Source: Rotaria socialis | Taxonomy: Eukaryota; Rotifera; Eurotatoria; Philodinida; Philodinidae | NCBI GenBank assembly: GCA_905331475.1 | Contig: CAJNYU010004686.1 | Location: 1-64,000 of the forward strand | Direction: 5' to 3' | Length of the DNA: 64,000 nucleotides | Translations under genes and position numbers: made by a program | Shown here: in pieces, positions 12,201 to 25,172 of the stretch | Numbering within the stretch: the first letter of the stretch is position 1 | How the letters are laid out: each line of letters starts with the position of its first letter | The notes under the pieces: model-generated | Seen by the model: the letters and a program-made list of their open reading frames with translations, nothing else | The model's database searches: none | What the model was told of the DNA's origin: nothing

Positions 12201-15200
12201 ATAGCACAGATTTCAATAATAATGCTGTTTTTTCTTTATTTTTATCTGATACTGTTTTCTGTATACTATGGTGCATGTACAAGCAAATACAAACTCTTTC
12301 TCGAATATCAATATCGAGAAGTAATAGGTTGTGTGAATATAATGAAAGGATATGAGTATATTAAAAGGCGATAAATTAATTTTTTTTATTCCAGATCAAT
12401 ATTTATAGTATTGCAACAGTGCATTGAGAGCAAGAGGAAAACATAATGCATTTTAAAATTAAAGATAAGAAGAGATAAAATTAAAAAAATAAGATAAAGT
12501 TAGAAAAATAATCAAAGATGAAGCGTTTATCTACTTATAGCAGTATACCACACACACCCACACACCCACACACAAATACATAACAAAGGCACACATTTGA
12601 AGATAATAACACGCATATGAATGGGTGTCCACACATGTTCATAAAATGAATCGAATGAACAAAAATATAAAATAAAAAAGTAAAATATATATTTTGGGAA
12701 TATACACATTTAGTGTACCTCACCGGAGGTGGTGGAAACACCGCTTTTGTTCGTATCCGTTGATTTTATCTTCAGGCTCACACTCATGTTGACAAGCGTG
12801 TCAGAGAATTCGACACGCTAAAAAGAAAACAACATAGGAAATTGTCATTTATGGTATATATATATATGTGTGTGTGTATGTGTGTGTGTGTCTGTATATA
12901 CGCAAATTAGTTATTTATTATTATTATTATTATTATCATCTAGGATGACGTTTTTTTTGCAAGCAATCCCACCTATGTTAGTAGCTTTTTTCTGTTATTT
13001 AAGAATTAATAAGAAAAGCCCCATTAATCAAATTTGAAAAAAGAAACCTACGTTCGGTTGACTTTTTCTTCTCAAAATCGAACCATTTATTATAGGTTGG
13101 CACACATTTACGTGCCATCGAAAATCCTTTAATTTTTACGAACAATAAATATCATCTCAAGTTAAATAAGTAAAACAGAAAAAAAAACAAAAAACACTTA
13201 CATCAACACGTAATTTTGAGTCTCCACCGCCTCCACTTGCTGTTGGTTGTGCACCACTTTGTAAATTTTTAAACATAGCCACACGTTCTTTGGCTACACC
13301 GCGTTCAAGAAGTTCATTATCGATTTCTACTGTTCGTTTGATCTAGCATAAATAACAAAACTTACAGTTAGTCTTCATTTTATTAGATTAAAACTAAATA
13401 CTGTAGAAGTGTCCTCGGGATTTTCAAATGCTGTAGCACGACTTTTAGCTAAACCACTTTCGACCGAAACAGGTGCAGCAGTTGATTTTACTGGTTTACT
13501 TGTATCAGCCATATACTGTTCTTTAATTGTACTTGTTAAACCAGTTGTTACATCGATATGTTTTTCTGTTGATTTAAATTCACTATTGGCCAATGTTGCT
13601 AATTGTTCACGTCGTGCTCCTGCTAAGCCATGTTCAGTATCAATATCGATGTGTCGATCACCAGAACGTTGTACTTGTTGTTCAGCTTCAATTTTTGATA
13701 AGAGTTCTGAACGTTTATTTTGTGCATTACCTGCTCCAACCATAGCTGCTATTTCATCAGAACGTGCTGGCGTTGTTGCACGTTCCGATACTTGGCCACT
13801 TTCAAATTTAGCTTTTCTTTCCGTTGCTGCACCAACAAGAAGATTAGCGTCAGCTTGTACGCGATTTGAACCATGTTCATGATATTCTTGATCAAATTCA
13901 CCTTTTTCAAATTTAGCTTTTTTATCTGTGGTTGCACCAGAAAATGCTTCAGCATCAATAAAAGTGGATTTTGGCAGATTTGCATCATTATCAATTTTAT
14001 GTTGTTCGAATGCTTGTTTTTTTGCTGATGTTAAGCCAGCAACAAGATCAGCATCGATTTGGACTTTGTTGACATGTGATTCAGTTTCTTGTTCGAATTC
14101 ACCCTGTTCAAATGCTTGTTTTTTCGATGATGCCAGGCCACTTTGCACTCGAACATCTAAACGTTTTTCTACACGGGGTTTTTCGCTATCAACTAAACCT
14201 TTCTCGAATTTATCTTTAACTTCAGCCATTTCATGGTATGGAACCTACATTATCAAAAGCAAATTTACAAAAAAAAAAAGCATAAATCCTAATATTGTCC
14301 CTACGTGTTCTCTTGGTGGTTTCTTTTTGCGTGTTGTTCGAATAGCACCATCAGATTCTGCTGATTGTGTATCATCTTCATCGTCGTCATTTTCAGCACC
14401 GTTGGAAGAACTTTTATTTTCAAATCTACATCATGAAAAATTTTGATTTACTTCGAATCACTACAATACTCTAATAATATCTACTAATTATTTTTATAAT
14501 TATGAAAAAAGTATCAATGTAGAAAGAAAGAAAAACAAAATTAGTGCTTATTAATAATTGGAAAAAGCCAATGCTTGTCATAAAAAACAATAAATAATGA
14601 TGAAAATAGCGTTATCAATTTTCTAGGCATATGAACTGAACTGAATCTAGGTCTTAATAACAATATTTCGTATGTGAAATTAAGATTAATATGTTATTAT
14701 AAAATAAGTAATCATGATATAGCTATTATGGTTAAAATAAAACATCTTTCTTCATATGGTCTTTGCCTCATTAAATTTCTGTCAAACATTTACTTAAAAA
14801 AAGACTTCCTAAATTAGAAGTCTTGTTATTCATTTACTTTTCTTTTTCTTTCTCTCTCTCTCTCTCTCGAATAATACCTAATTCTATCTGTACTTTTGTG
14901 GTCAACATATTTTACGCCGTTTTTTATTCAAGTGTTTTTCTTTTCTTATAAAAACAAAAAATACGAAAAGGAAAATATACGTCATTGGCTGATTTGATAT
15001 TTAAATGTAAAAAAAATACGCCTCAATTTATATCAAGATTGATGTTTCGTCAATAGCTTAAAAGCTACTTACGCTAACATTGATGGATCCATTTTCAAAT
15101 GATAGATTTATTAGAAACCAGTTGCTATACTTATCTGCGAATATTTATTCATGTGAAACGATACAAGTATTTTTTCTTCTTTGCTTGTGTAATTCAGCCA

Positions 15201-15746
15201 CATGGGTGGCTGCTCACCTAATTTCTTGTTTTTCGTCTATTTTCGGTATCAACTTTGTTTTTATCCTTTCCTTTTTCTATTTATCGATCTATTCAAGCAA
15301 AAAAGTAAATCAATGGAACTTACTTTTCAAATCTATTTTTGATTTTCTCGCCTGGTGCCAATTTTTCAACCTTTTGTAACTGTAATTCATCATCTTCGGG
15401 TTTTTTGGAACCAAACATTTTTGTTATATTACGTAGGCGCACCAATGTATCATCGGGACCACCACCACTGGTATCGATTGCTGTCAATAGAAAAAGAAAA
15501 GAAAACAACATACAGGTTATATCGTCGAGCAAAATATGTCTACAGATAGATTTTTTCGATAGCATAGTCTAGTAAAATCATTGTTTCTTCTTTTAATCGA
15601 TTCGTTACTCACTGCTAATTGAGAGAAACCTTACAAATTGTTTGCTATTTTATATAAGAAACAAAATCGAGTCAAGTGCAAAAACAAAAGAACACTGCTG
15701 TTTTTAATAATGAATACATACGCGAATCTTCATTTGAATCTGCCAT
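9267..15746 (-). CDS. LIMA1-like: LIM-domain actin-binding protein (EPLIN/LIMA1-like), 17 exons
   Basis: Seventeen exons join in phase to 871 residues: 15746-15722, 15480-15324, 14425-14305, 14244-13402, 13342-13202, 13126-13052, 12817-12724, 11541-11483, 11176-11014, 10883-10753, 10701-10619, 10527-10450, 10325-10239, 10187-9995, 9922-9830, 9766-9699, 9471-9267. All introns are GT-AG. The large exon 4 encodes repeats of about 25-30 residues with KKQAFEQGEF or RKAKFESGQ cores; later exons carry KGQTKQLVEQW-type motifs. The last three exons form one LIM domain with exact spacing C-x2-C-x17-H-x2-C-x2-C-x2-C-x17-C-x2-H, followed by LFAIKGNYSTGFG, closely resembling the EPLIN LIM domain (IYCKPHFNQLF, KGNYDEGFG). 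EPLIN cross-links and stabilises actin filaments; this role is inferred by homology. Exon 6 is 75 nt, phase 0 at both ends, and could be a cassette. The tail is serine-rich. Confidence 0.85.
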
Positions 15747-17003
15747 TGTTCACTTGATTCAATTAAGTAGGTGCTCAAATGTGGCACTCTTAAATACTTA
15801 TTCTACTTTTTTTCCTGTCTTTAATTTGCACGCAAAATATACGTTGGATAAAATGTTTATAAGTAAAGCAAGCTACTAGAAATAATATAAATATCTCCTG
15901 CCTGTTCTTTTGACGACAATACTAGTGAGAACTGCACATATCTGTTATCCAAGATATTTATGTCCTATTCGCCCTCGCTTTTCTCCAACTAGTTTTCCTT
16001 TCTCGTTTTCTTTCATCCTACGCAAAACCATAGATGAAAATGTAAAAAAGAAATGTGCCCGCTGCGCAAATCGTATGGATAAACAAGAAGTACCATGAGA
16101 AATTGTTAGATATAGCAAAGAAAAGAGAGCGAGAGAGAAAATATAAGAGAACATAAAGGAAACGTAATATGTCATAGTGATTATTTCTTCGTTCTTTTCC
16201 TATGAGATCATTCCCGATGTACAAGAAGGAAAAAAACGAGGTCATCAACGAAGTGTACATGGTTAGATATACAGTCATAGGCACAGATTAATTAGATGAG
16301 CCATTTTCGTATATCTACTAGAGATATCTGCCAGAGAGCAGAGAAAAGAAGAACCTCGGATATGTCACAATATTAATAAGAAAGAACAAAAATCTATTTT
16401 TGGTTTGACTTCATGCTTAGAACAGTTGTCAACTAGTGCACAAACATTTTCTTCTGTGGAATTTTCTGATATGATCAATGGTAGAACTGACAGATAGACA
16501 CCCGCATTAGAATATTCAGAACAGTTGACACCATGGCGTAGATAGAGATCAATTCTTTCAACTGACAACTCAATATTTATATAAATCTTTTGTTTTATCG
16601 GTACTGGCTAATTTCATATTTAATATTAAATCAATTCGATTAGGCTTCTGTATATATGTAAAGCTTTTGTTTATGGTCTTTATTTGTTTGTCTAATTCAA
16701 CGAATGATCGTATAATGAAAGCATTGGAATTTTAAGAACTAGTCGTAACTATTGGTATGTTAACTTGACGTAATAACATCCTATTATTTATATTTTGGTA
16801 TGCATAAAAATGATCAACAAATCTCATTGGTCACATACAATTATGATAGCTATAACTATTAAATCAATTGTGAATACCTAACGTGCTATACGATTGTATG
16901 TAACTTTTACTTACGTTAAATCGATTATGTTAAATTTTATATTTTAACCGAGTTAATCCGAACGATCAATGCATAGATTTATATATATGTTAGGCGAACT
17001 TAC
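15747..17003. other. Spacer, probable promoter of the short LIM isoform or intron of the long one
   Basis: No coding exon supported. The minus frame at 16365-16568 lacks a domain. The 15.75-16.3 kb part is pyrimidine/purine biased. Under the alternative-first-exon reading this is an intron of about 1.5 kb. Confidence 0.45.
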
Positions 17004-17979
17004 TCTCGTGCTTTGTTGACCAACTTAGACAACGAAATTCTTTATGACGTCTTTTTTTATGTATATGTTGTTGCTGATCGCGAAATAGTATAGATGATTG
17101 TAAAATAGAATTTTCATCGATCGATGTACTTTGTTCATCAATGTCACTCAATGTTGAAAGATCATCGTTCGTTGTTGTATCACCATCACAATGACCATTA
17201 GCACTTGTGGATAATGATGATGACGATGTACTATGTTTATGTTTTTGTTGTTGACGAATTATTGATATAGCTGCCCGACGTTCTTCTTCACTAGCAGCTT
17301 CAGATATGGGATCAAGAAAGCGATAAGTAGAGTACAGCTGTTGTGGATCTTGCAAAGATGATGAAGATGACGTCGACGACGACGATGATGATGATGATGA
17401 TGATGATAAAATAACTAGATTTGGTGGCGTTATATTAGACATAGGACGCGTGCGTTTACAATAATCGTCACTCTCATCATCATCATAATCGTCTTCCATA
17501 TCAATTAAATCATTAGATAATCGACATAGAACACCATCGTCTGGGTCAGAAAAAAGTAAATTAACTTCGTCTTGATCAAAATGAATTTCATCGAAATCAT
17601 CATCCATATCATCGTCGTCATCGTCGTCATCATTATCATTATCGTTGATAAACGATAAAGTACTAAGAAGACCGTTCGATGTTAATTTATGAACGATAGT
17701 TTTTGTTGAATTCAATTGATGTTGTTGTTGATCAATATTAATTGAATCGACTAACGATGGTGATGATGATAAGAAAGATTCATCATCATCAACACTATCT
17801 GGCATTAAATGATGTTTAAAGAAACGTTGTTCTAAACTATCCGGAGATAGACTACGTTCTCGTGGTTGTTGTTGCTGCTGCTCCATAGGCACCATGTCTG
17901 TATTGATAACAGAGGCACCACGATGATAATGCAACATGGAGTCAGATGGCAATGTGAACTGTCGAAATTTGAACATCAA
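17004..17979 (-). CDS. Acidic serine-rich exon, candidate alternative first exon of the LIM gene
   Basis: An ATG-initiated frame encodes about 325 residues ending at a consensus donor (GA then GTAAGT), after which the frame closes within three codons. Composition is striking: a polyglutamine stretch, runs of Asp (near 17600-17630) and Ser (near 17375-17410), and a basic end (HKKRRHKEFRCLSW). The donor leaves phase 1, which exon 2 of the downstream LIM gene (15480) accepts, so splicing would give a long N-terminal isoform replacing the 8-codon first exon at 15746. No other plausible downstream exon was seen between 17003 and 15750. Alternatively it is a separate gene whose remaining exons I missed. 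No domain recognised. Confidence 0.55.
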
Positions 17980-20900
17980 TCAACAGCAGAATCAGCTGCG
18001 ATGATATTGTAGAATGTGTGAAGAATAAAATACCAACTTTTGATTCTCTTATTCGTTTATGTTCGTAATCGAATTGTAAATCAATGTGAGTGAAGGAAAA
18101 GTGAAAATGAATGAACAAACAGGTAATGGTAGGTTGAAGTGATGATGAACAATGGAATACAGAAGACAAGAAATAACGCTACTGCATTTCTTCTCCTTTT
18201 TCTTATCGATTTGTCCCTATTCTCCTCCTTCTTCTTTTTTTTGTAATCGCAGCCAACGTTCGACCGAGCATACACACGCACACATACACACAAGCAGTTC
18301 TTAACCGCAGGCTTTATCGATAAATTCGCTTTCGCTCCTTTTTCTTTTTCGCAACGACAAAAGTTGTACGTATATGTGCAGATTGGTATAGACACAAAGT
18401 GTGCAAAAAAAAAAACGAAACATCAGAAGAACCATCACAGAACTTTTCACATCAATGTTGCCTGAAGATAATAAACAAAATCTTTAGAGATTTTTCTCCC
18501 TAGTTTTTGTTTATACAGTAGTAGACCATGAATAGATTTTCGTTTTCAATTTTCATACAAGGTCATTCAGAGATTTTTCTTTTCTTTTTTTATTGCTTGG
18601 GCATAAAATATCGAACTCATTGTCATTGACGTCTCATAATAAAATAAACAGTCAATCGTACCTATCATGGAATCAATCTCGGTAAATTTTCAGTATGAAC
18701 AAAAAGTACTTAGCATCGAAAAACGACATTCATCAATTTATAAAATATACAGAACAAACATTTACCTACAGGATTCATTTATATCCAATTTATATGTCTG
18801 CCTGTTGACTCTATTCAAACGATTCTTTAGGCACCTTTTGCTTTTTATCATACAAAGAATTTCTTCTTTTTTTTTTATACAAATTAGATTTTCAACTTAC
18901 TTTGTTGAATATTCCTGCCAGTATTATTATTACTGTTATTGTTTGCTCGAGAAATAAGTAGTCGACGCATAACATAGATACGAACAAATGTATCAGAGAA
19001 CCATTCATGTATAAGAGCCCAAAGAAGACGCCAGGCATTGTTCATATTATGGTTGACCATTGATGTCGTTGTTTTATCAAATAGTCGAGTAAAAAATATA
19101 TACAGAAAAAATAAAATAAAAGAAGATTGTGTGAATGTTGTTGACTAAAGTGATTATTCGGTCAGTGAACCTTTTCTTTCGTTTGATCGGTGCAACAATA
19201 ATTATTACATAGTAGTATTTATCATGAGCGAACACAACTCATGAAATATGAAGAAGAAATCAAATGACTATTGACATAAATATGTTATACGCCAATGAAC
19301 TTTTTGCGTGTTGTCTGTAATTAAAAATTAGCTTTTTTATTCTACCGACAGAAAATTAAATGAACAATTCAACAAATCGGTAATTGATCCGAATTCAAGT
19401 TTTTTTTAAGTTAGAAAAGTCGTATATTATTTGAACATGTATACGTTCAATGGACGAGATTTGTTAACATGTATTCATGTTCTTTCGCATTTAACAATGA
19501 AAAATAATCTTCTTCTCACATATCACTTTTAAGAGGACTATTATGAATTTCAATATCAAACTTTTAAGTCTTTTTGTCTACTGTCGATCAGTGATAAATT
19601 CATCAAATTTTATAAAAACATTTTTACTTTTATTAATGTGTAAAAACACAAACAAGAGAGTAATTTTAGGATCATTAAAAGCTGCCAAAGACAAACGAAG
19701 AAAACATAAAGAGCATGTTTTTCTTTGATTTATGGTGTTGATGGCCTATTATTTGAATAGATTTCAAGCCTCATTATTTTCTATAATTGCTTATTGATGC
19801 TTTTTCTATGAAGAAAGACATCGACTTAAATCAATATTGGAGTCAAACCTTTTTTTGAAGTTTGAAACAAAAGATGATAAGCTATATATAGACAAGCTTT
19901 ATTTATTGACAGACTTTGTCTCGACTACCGTAGTTTGTCTAAAATGAGTTTCTTTTTTTTACTATTTTGAAACTTTTATTTTTGATGACAAACGAATAGA
20001 TAATCTAGAGTGACATCCACATGAAATGCGCATTATATTCAAGCCCATATTATTGCATGATTTTAACTATAAATTATTCGATGCACTCAGCTGCAATTGC
20101 GCATCAGAGTGGCCTGTCGCGCTTGAGCGTCTTGAGTTATCATTTCTGAATTGATGTTCAAAAATTTTGTTATTAATACAGAGCATTGATCGAGTCTCTG
20201 ATTGTTACATCAGCAAATACTGAAATGCCATGCAAAGTCATGCCGTTCTGCAATGACATTTGAATAGAAGTGACTGTTATTACTTCGAAGGACAACGTTG
20301 TTAAATACATCTTTCCTGAACTGGACTTCGTATAGAATTTGATCGTAGATACAACAAAATCTATCAGTCTCTTATTTATCACATTACACATTTTTATTTT
20401 CTTATCAGCAACATCAAAATTGATCGTGAATCAGTTTTTTCTCAAATAAAGTCAGAAAGAATCGATGCTTGAAACTAATCTTTGGTAAGATTTCATATGG
20501 CTGACATAATACAATGAAATGAAAGTTCTTCAATTGAACTTTGAACATCTTGTTATACAACGACTTCTATTATCACATTTGACAAAATAAAACTACCAAT
20601 AACAATGAGTTATGCTTTCAGCTATTTGATTTTTTTATAATAGCTATACGCGATATTCATACAGTAGGATTTTTTGACCTTCAGAACAATGTGACTAAAT
20701 GAAGAATATGAATGTTAAATTATGAAAAAATAATGATTCTCTTGATGGTACAGAGTATACTAGCTTTATATATTAATAACTTAGAGAAACGCGACCAGGT
20801 TGGTTGTAAATTTCATAGAAGAAAAGTGCATGTCTATCTTTAATTAAGGTTGCAATGAGATCACCAGCTGAGAGTCGACATGACACTTTGAATTTAGTTT

Positions 20901-23303
20901 AACTTTATACTGCTCGATTACATTAAACATAATTTCATAATAGCTAATTGAGTACCGAGCGTAGCCAATTCAATTGATCTTCTAACAAGAAAATTATAAA
21001 TTTTACTCAGTATGATTCATCCACAATTTTTTATATCACTTTGAAAATTTTCGAAAGGCATCTCTATTAAGAAAAAAAAAATGAAAAATCGAGATCAATT
21101 GAAATACAAATATGGACGTTCATATAAAATTGTAAATATGATGGATGACAAAAACAATGCAGTTATGTGCTAGTGAGAATATCATTAATTCGATGCATTG
21201 TACTTCTAAGTCTGCCGCGCTCCGTTGATAGTTTTATCACCATGAGAATACTATAGAATACGATGAGAAAAGGCCAAGGCAAAGAGATTTTTTATCTTTT
21301 TACGGCATAGTGTTGCTAAACGAAAACATCCGATTTGGGGTGAGAGGGAAGGATTACTCGATAATTCTTATCAGTGATGTAATATGAACAATATCAGTCA
21401 CGGAAAATTGACATCTCATTCGTGATGACATTGAAATCTCACATATATTTCTTTCGATTTTGATGCTTTTTTGGAGCATTGCAAGTAGAGCCATTTGTCT
21501 TCTTAATGAAACAATGTCTTTCTTCTGGATACATCAATATGTTGCCAAACGAGCAGCTATCATCAACACAATTCAACCCTTGTAGAATTAATGGCTTAAT
21601 ATTGCCTAATGGCAACATCCGATCGGAAAGGGTTAAAGACAAATGCACGATTATATAACATAAAAATGAATTGATGATGGCGCTGTATTATTTATGCTGT
21701 ATTTCTCATGTTTCTCATCACTGATGTATGTTATCTCAAAGTACAAGTCATTTTCCATATTTGTTACAAAGAAGTGTTTTAATGCGAAGCCTAAAAATAT
21801 TGTAATTAAACTGAGAAGGCGGAAAGGCACACATTATGTTCTTAGAATTTCTCACAGAAACGATAGCGATTAGATAGTGTCTTGAAATGTCAAATAGATC
21901 TAAAGAAAAATATTATTCAATTGATACTACTTCACTTTTACTGTCGATAAATTATTCGTAATCTGAACGATTAATATTTTCTGATTGATTTAGTTGGCTT
22001 TATCTTCGCTTTTGTCAATAAAGGTAAGACGAAATATTTGAAATGTAAAAACGAACTCAACAAAAACCATTTCTATTTCCTGTACTTCAAAATTAGCGAT
22101 CAACATCAGCCAGAATATGTTTATACGTAAAAATTGAAATGACTAAAAACGAACAGAAAATCCAAGAAGACAATTAGAGTAAATAGAGACAATCGATTCT
22201 TTATATCTCGGATTAGCTCAGAACCTGTAAAAATTAATCTAATCAAAGAGCCTCTCATGTCAATCGAATTACGCGCAAGAAAAAGAAAATTTAAAAACAT
22301 GTATTTATGAACGATGCTAGTATGTACTTTTCAATTTAGCTCAATCGTTGATCTGATTTTAACTCTTAGACATTCTGCAGTCACTAGTTGATCTCTTGAT
22401 TCATATTATTAAATCATCCAGATCCACGTTGACATTAAAATAAAAAGAACTGCTAACTATGATTACCATTAGTATACAGTCGACGGCCTCTAATAATCTT
22501 TAATGAAATTTAAATTAATGAGAACATTAAATATTCCACACAGTAGACATTAAAATACTCTTAACTTATATTTTAAGGACGTTACTCATCTTCCTTCGGT
22601 GCGATTCTTTATTCTTAGAATAGTATTGATAGGTTAGCTGTGCTTATTTGTCATCTTGCTGGCAAAACCGTAAGTATTGTTACTTTTTAAAAATCTCTCT
22701 CTCTCTCTCTCTACTCTTGAGCTCGTCGTTTGCTAGATATCTTTTTTTGGGTGCTTTCATTAGAAGCATTGTAAATTTTAGAGAAATAAATAAAAACGTG
22801 TAATACAATTTGAACTTCGATTATTGTGAAAAAAATTATTCTTAGATATTCACTATAGAATTTATTAAAATTTGATTCTACACTACTCAGTCGTTTGACG
22901 TTAAACTACATATATATATCAAATGATCTTCAAAGTGAGATTCTAGCTGCCAGATGAATGCGCATTAGATAAACTTATCAACAAAAGAAATCCGTATAAA
23001 AATTTGAGTTTTTGACGTCTATTATTGATTCGCGATTTTCGTTGGCTAGTTGTCCGTACGTTTTTTTAAATTAAAATTCTGTTAATATGACATGAAAACC
23101 AATCAAATAACATAATATCGTTTTCGTTGAAAGAAACATATTATGTAGTTGATCGTAGGGGAAAATTAATTTAAATAATCGATGGTAAATTTAGAATTTC
23201 ACTGTTTTCCTTTGAATGAATAAGTATTAATGTTTATTGTTTTTATAAATTATGTTCAATAATGTACACGGGAAAATAAATACAAGAAGCTAATATATGA
23301 TAG
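17980..23303. other. 5.3 kb tract without a supported gene
   Basis: AT-rich sequence with many short frames but no run of exons with coherent coding. The two best minus frames (20173-20391, and 21439-21648, cysteine-containing) have no recognised domain and no clear splice partners; they may be decayed exons. A CT microsatellite lies at 22696-22711. Nothing else is visible. Confidence 0.5.
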
Positions 23304-24282
23304 CTATATTGCATAGAAATTAGACGAGTCACGAGAATGTTCATATGAGCAAACTCGAATTAAGATGAAAATAGCACCAACGATAGTTTGCGAAACAAGA
23401 ATCTAAAAATTCGAATTAAATTATATAGAAAAAGTCATTTTTTTCTAACAGATACAAAAGCAACATACAGTGCTGAGTTGTGCTTCGAAACGGTTCATCA
23501 GTGAATTTCGTGTCACAGTTCCTGTCGGAGCTATTCGAGATTTTTTGTTTTTTTTTAGATGAAGAAATGTAATGAGACATAAAATCAATATAAGAATATG
23601 AGGCAGTAATGAAATAAATAGTACTAGATGAATAGCAAAATATACTTCATATATATTATCTTAAATAATTTGACATTTCCTATTGTATATTCCCTGAAAT
23701 ACGAGTATATGTATATCGGAAGCAGTGGCAATAATTAATGTAGCAAATGATAATCGATGTGCTACTTTACGTTTGGTCCGGACTAGGGATGTAATAATAC
23801 CATTTGGAGACACATAAAGATTGGTAGATTTTCATTGTGAAAATTGGCAACCTTTATGTGTCTCTATATGGTATTGTTACATCCCTAGTCCGGGCACGAT
23901 ATTTCGCCTTACTAGAAGTAACTAAATATCGATCCAAAATCGATAGTAACATATATAATGTAGCCAAGTGAGGTAAAGTGAAGCTAGCAAAATAACAAAA
24001 CTTACAGAAGAAAAGTGATTGCCGTTCTAAATTATCTCCTAAATATCCAACCAGCGCGCGAATTGAAACAGGTACAATAATAGAAATCATTTGAAACGAA
24101 TTGGCACATAATAGATAAAATACGCAAGCATTTCGACGAAATTGCGCAGCCGTATATGTTATCAGAGTACAAGTACCACCAATCGTACCAAAAATAATTG
24201 TAAATATATTAATGGAGTATGAAATATGACCCATGATTGTTGATACTGTTGTAACATATGCATCGGTCGTCGACATGTTCAA
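23304..24282 (-). pseudogene. Rhodopsin-type GPCR pseudogene disrupted by a MITE
   Basis: The minus-strand frame starts with an N-glycosylation-type N-terminus (MNMSTTDA), then TM1 (about 20-42), the FRRNACVFYLLCANSFQ loop/TM2 region, TM3 and a DRY motif (ILDRYLVTSS). This resembles FMRFamide-type peptide receptors. The frame then runs into the 104 bp MITE at 23784-23887. Past it, in the same frame once one target copy is discounted, come TRKRKVAHR-like residues, TM4, then a stop inside loop 2 sequence (CQII, stop), TM5 (LVLFISLLPHILIL) and a donor. A second exon from 23402 gives TM6 (ILVSQTIVGAIFIL) and soon stops at 23304-23306, with no TM7. I read this as a dead host receptor; the insertion plus one internal stop are the visible lesions. 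Confidence 0.75.
23784..23887. mobile_element. 104 bp hAT-like MITE inserted in the GPCR
   Basis: Terminal inverted repeats TAGGGATGTAATAATACCAT and ATGGTATTGTTACATCCCTA enclose a short AT-rich centre, with extended complementarity (GGAGACACATAAAG against CTTTATGTGTCTC). Flanks are an 8 bp duplication, GTCCGGAC at 23776-23783 and GTCCGGGC at 23888-23895, with one mismatch. Eight-base duplications and TAGGGRTGT-type ends fit hAT transposons. No coding capacity. The mismatch suggests it is not brand new. Confidence 0.85.
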
Positions 24283-24655
24283 TAAAATTCCACCGACGAA
24301 TGTCAGTTTCTCTAATACAGATGAGAATGTATGTCAATTCAAATTTTTATTCTTTCTTCTTCTTTTGTCTCAATGCTACTGCTTACCTTCTTTTGAAAAT
24401 CTCTATGTAATGAGAAGAACTATTTTTATCTATTTCTGGCAGATCTCTAGTAGCGTGATTCAGTAATAAAATGCTTAACTTTGCATTTTGAAATAGCGTT
24501 TTAAAGAGAAGGATCATAGAAGTACTCGTGATTTCACACTTGTGATTAATATAAGTAGGGCACAAATTTTCGATGAAAACAAACACGAAAAAATCATCCG
24601 GTGTCCACATTTTCTGATAGAATTTTCTGACCTATATTTATCGATAGGAAATGAA

Positions 24656-25164
24656 TAGGGTTGTAACAATACCAATACAGTATTGGGATATTGGCATTGG
24701 TTGGTATTCATGGGTATTGGTACTGATAGCAGGCCGTTGGAGAAAAGGCATACTTCTGCACCTCCGGAAAAAATCAAACTTTTGAAAATGTTCAGCAGCA
24801 TTTGAATCCCTTGACGCCGAAGACCTTTGGTGAAACTTTATACAGTCGCTAGTTTCTCAAAAATACGCTATCCTGGCTGGAAATAATCAATATCAAAATT
24901 CCGGAAAAGTTTCAGTAACGATAAGGTATTTTGAAAAACTAGCGACTATGTATAAAGTTTCGCCGAAGGTCTTCGGCGTCAAGGAATCGAACTGCTGCAG
25001 AACATTTTCGAAATTTTGATATTTTCCAGAAGTGTAGAAGTATGCCTTCCCTTCACCCACCTGCTATCGGTACCAATACCCACCAATACCAATACATAAC
25101 AATACCAATACGATCAATACCATTTGGTATTGATATGGGTAGTATTGGTATTGTCACATCCCTA
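24656..25164. mobile_element. 509 bp hAT-like foldback MITE
   Basis: The ends TAGGGTTGTAACAATACCAA and TTGGTATTGTCACATCCCTA match those of the 104 bp element at 23784. A perfect 8 bp target duplication GAAATGAA flanks it (24648-24655, 25165-25172). The interior is itself an imperfect inverted repeat: GCATACTTCTGCACCTCC, GACGCCGAAGACCTT and AGTCGCTAGTTT on the left have complements on the right. No open frame of note. A non-autonomous hAT relative, probably mobilised by a transposase encoded elsewhere. The perfect duplication suggests a fairly recent insertion. Confidence 0.88.
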
Positions 25165-25172
25165 GAAATGAA

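Noticed and set aside
12527-12741. Cysteine/valine-rich minus frames in the LIM intron
   Set aside because: Produced by a CA-type microsatellite at about 12549-12576.
13409-14446. Long plus-strand frames opposite LIM exon 4 (13409-13882, 13928-14446)
   Set aside because: Mirror frames of the minus-strand repeat exon, which has a splice-consistent frame and recognisable repeats.
22205-22240. A tRNA-like start (GGATTAGCTCAG)
   Set aside because: No matching acceptor stem, anticodon arm or T-arm follows.
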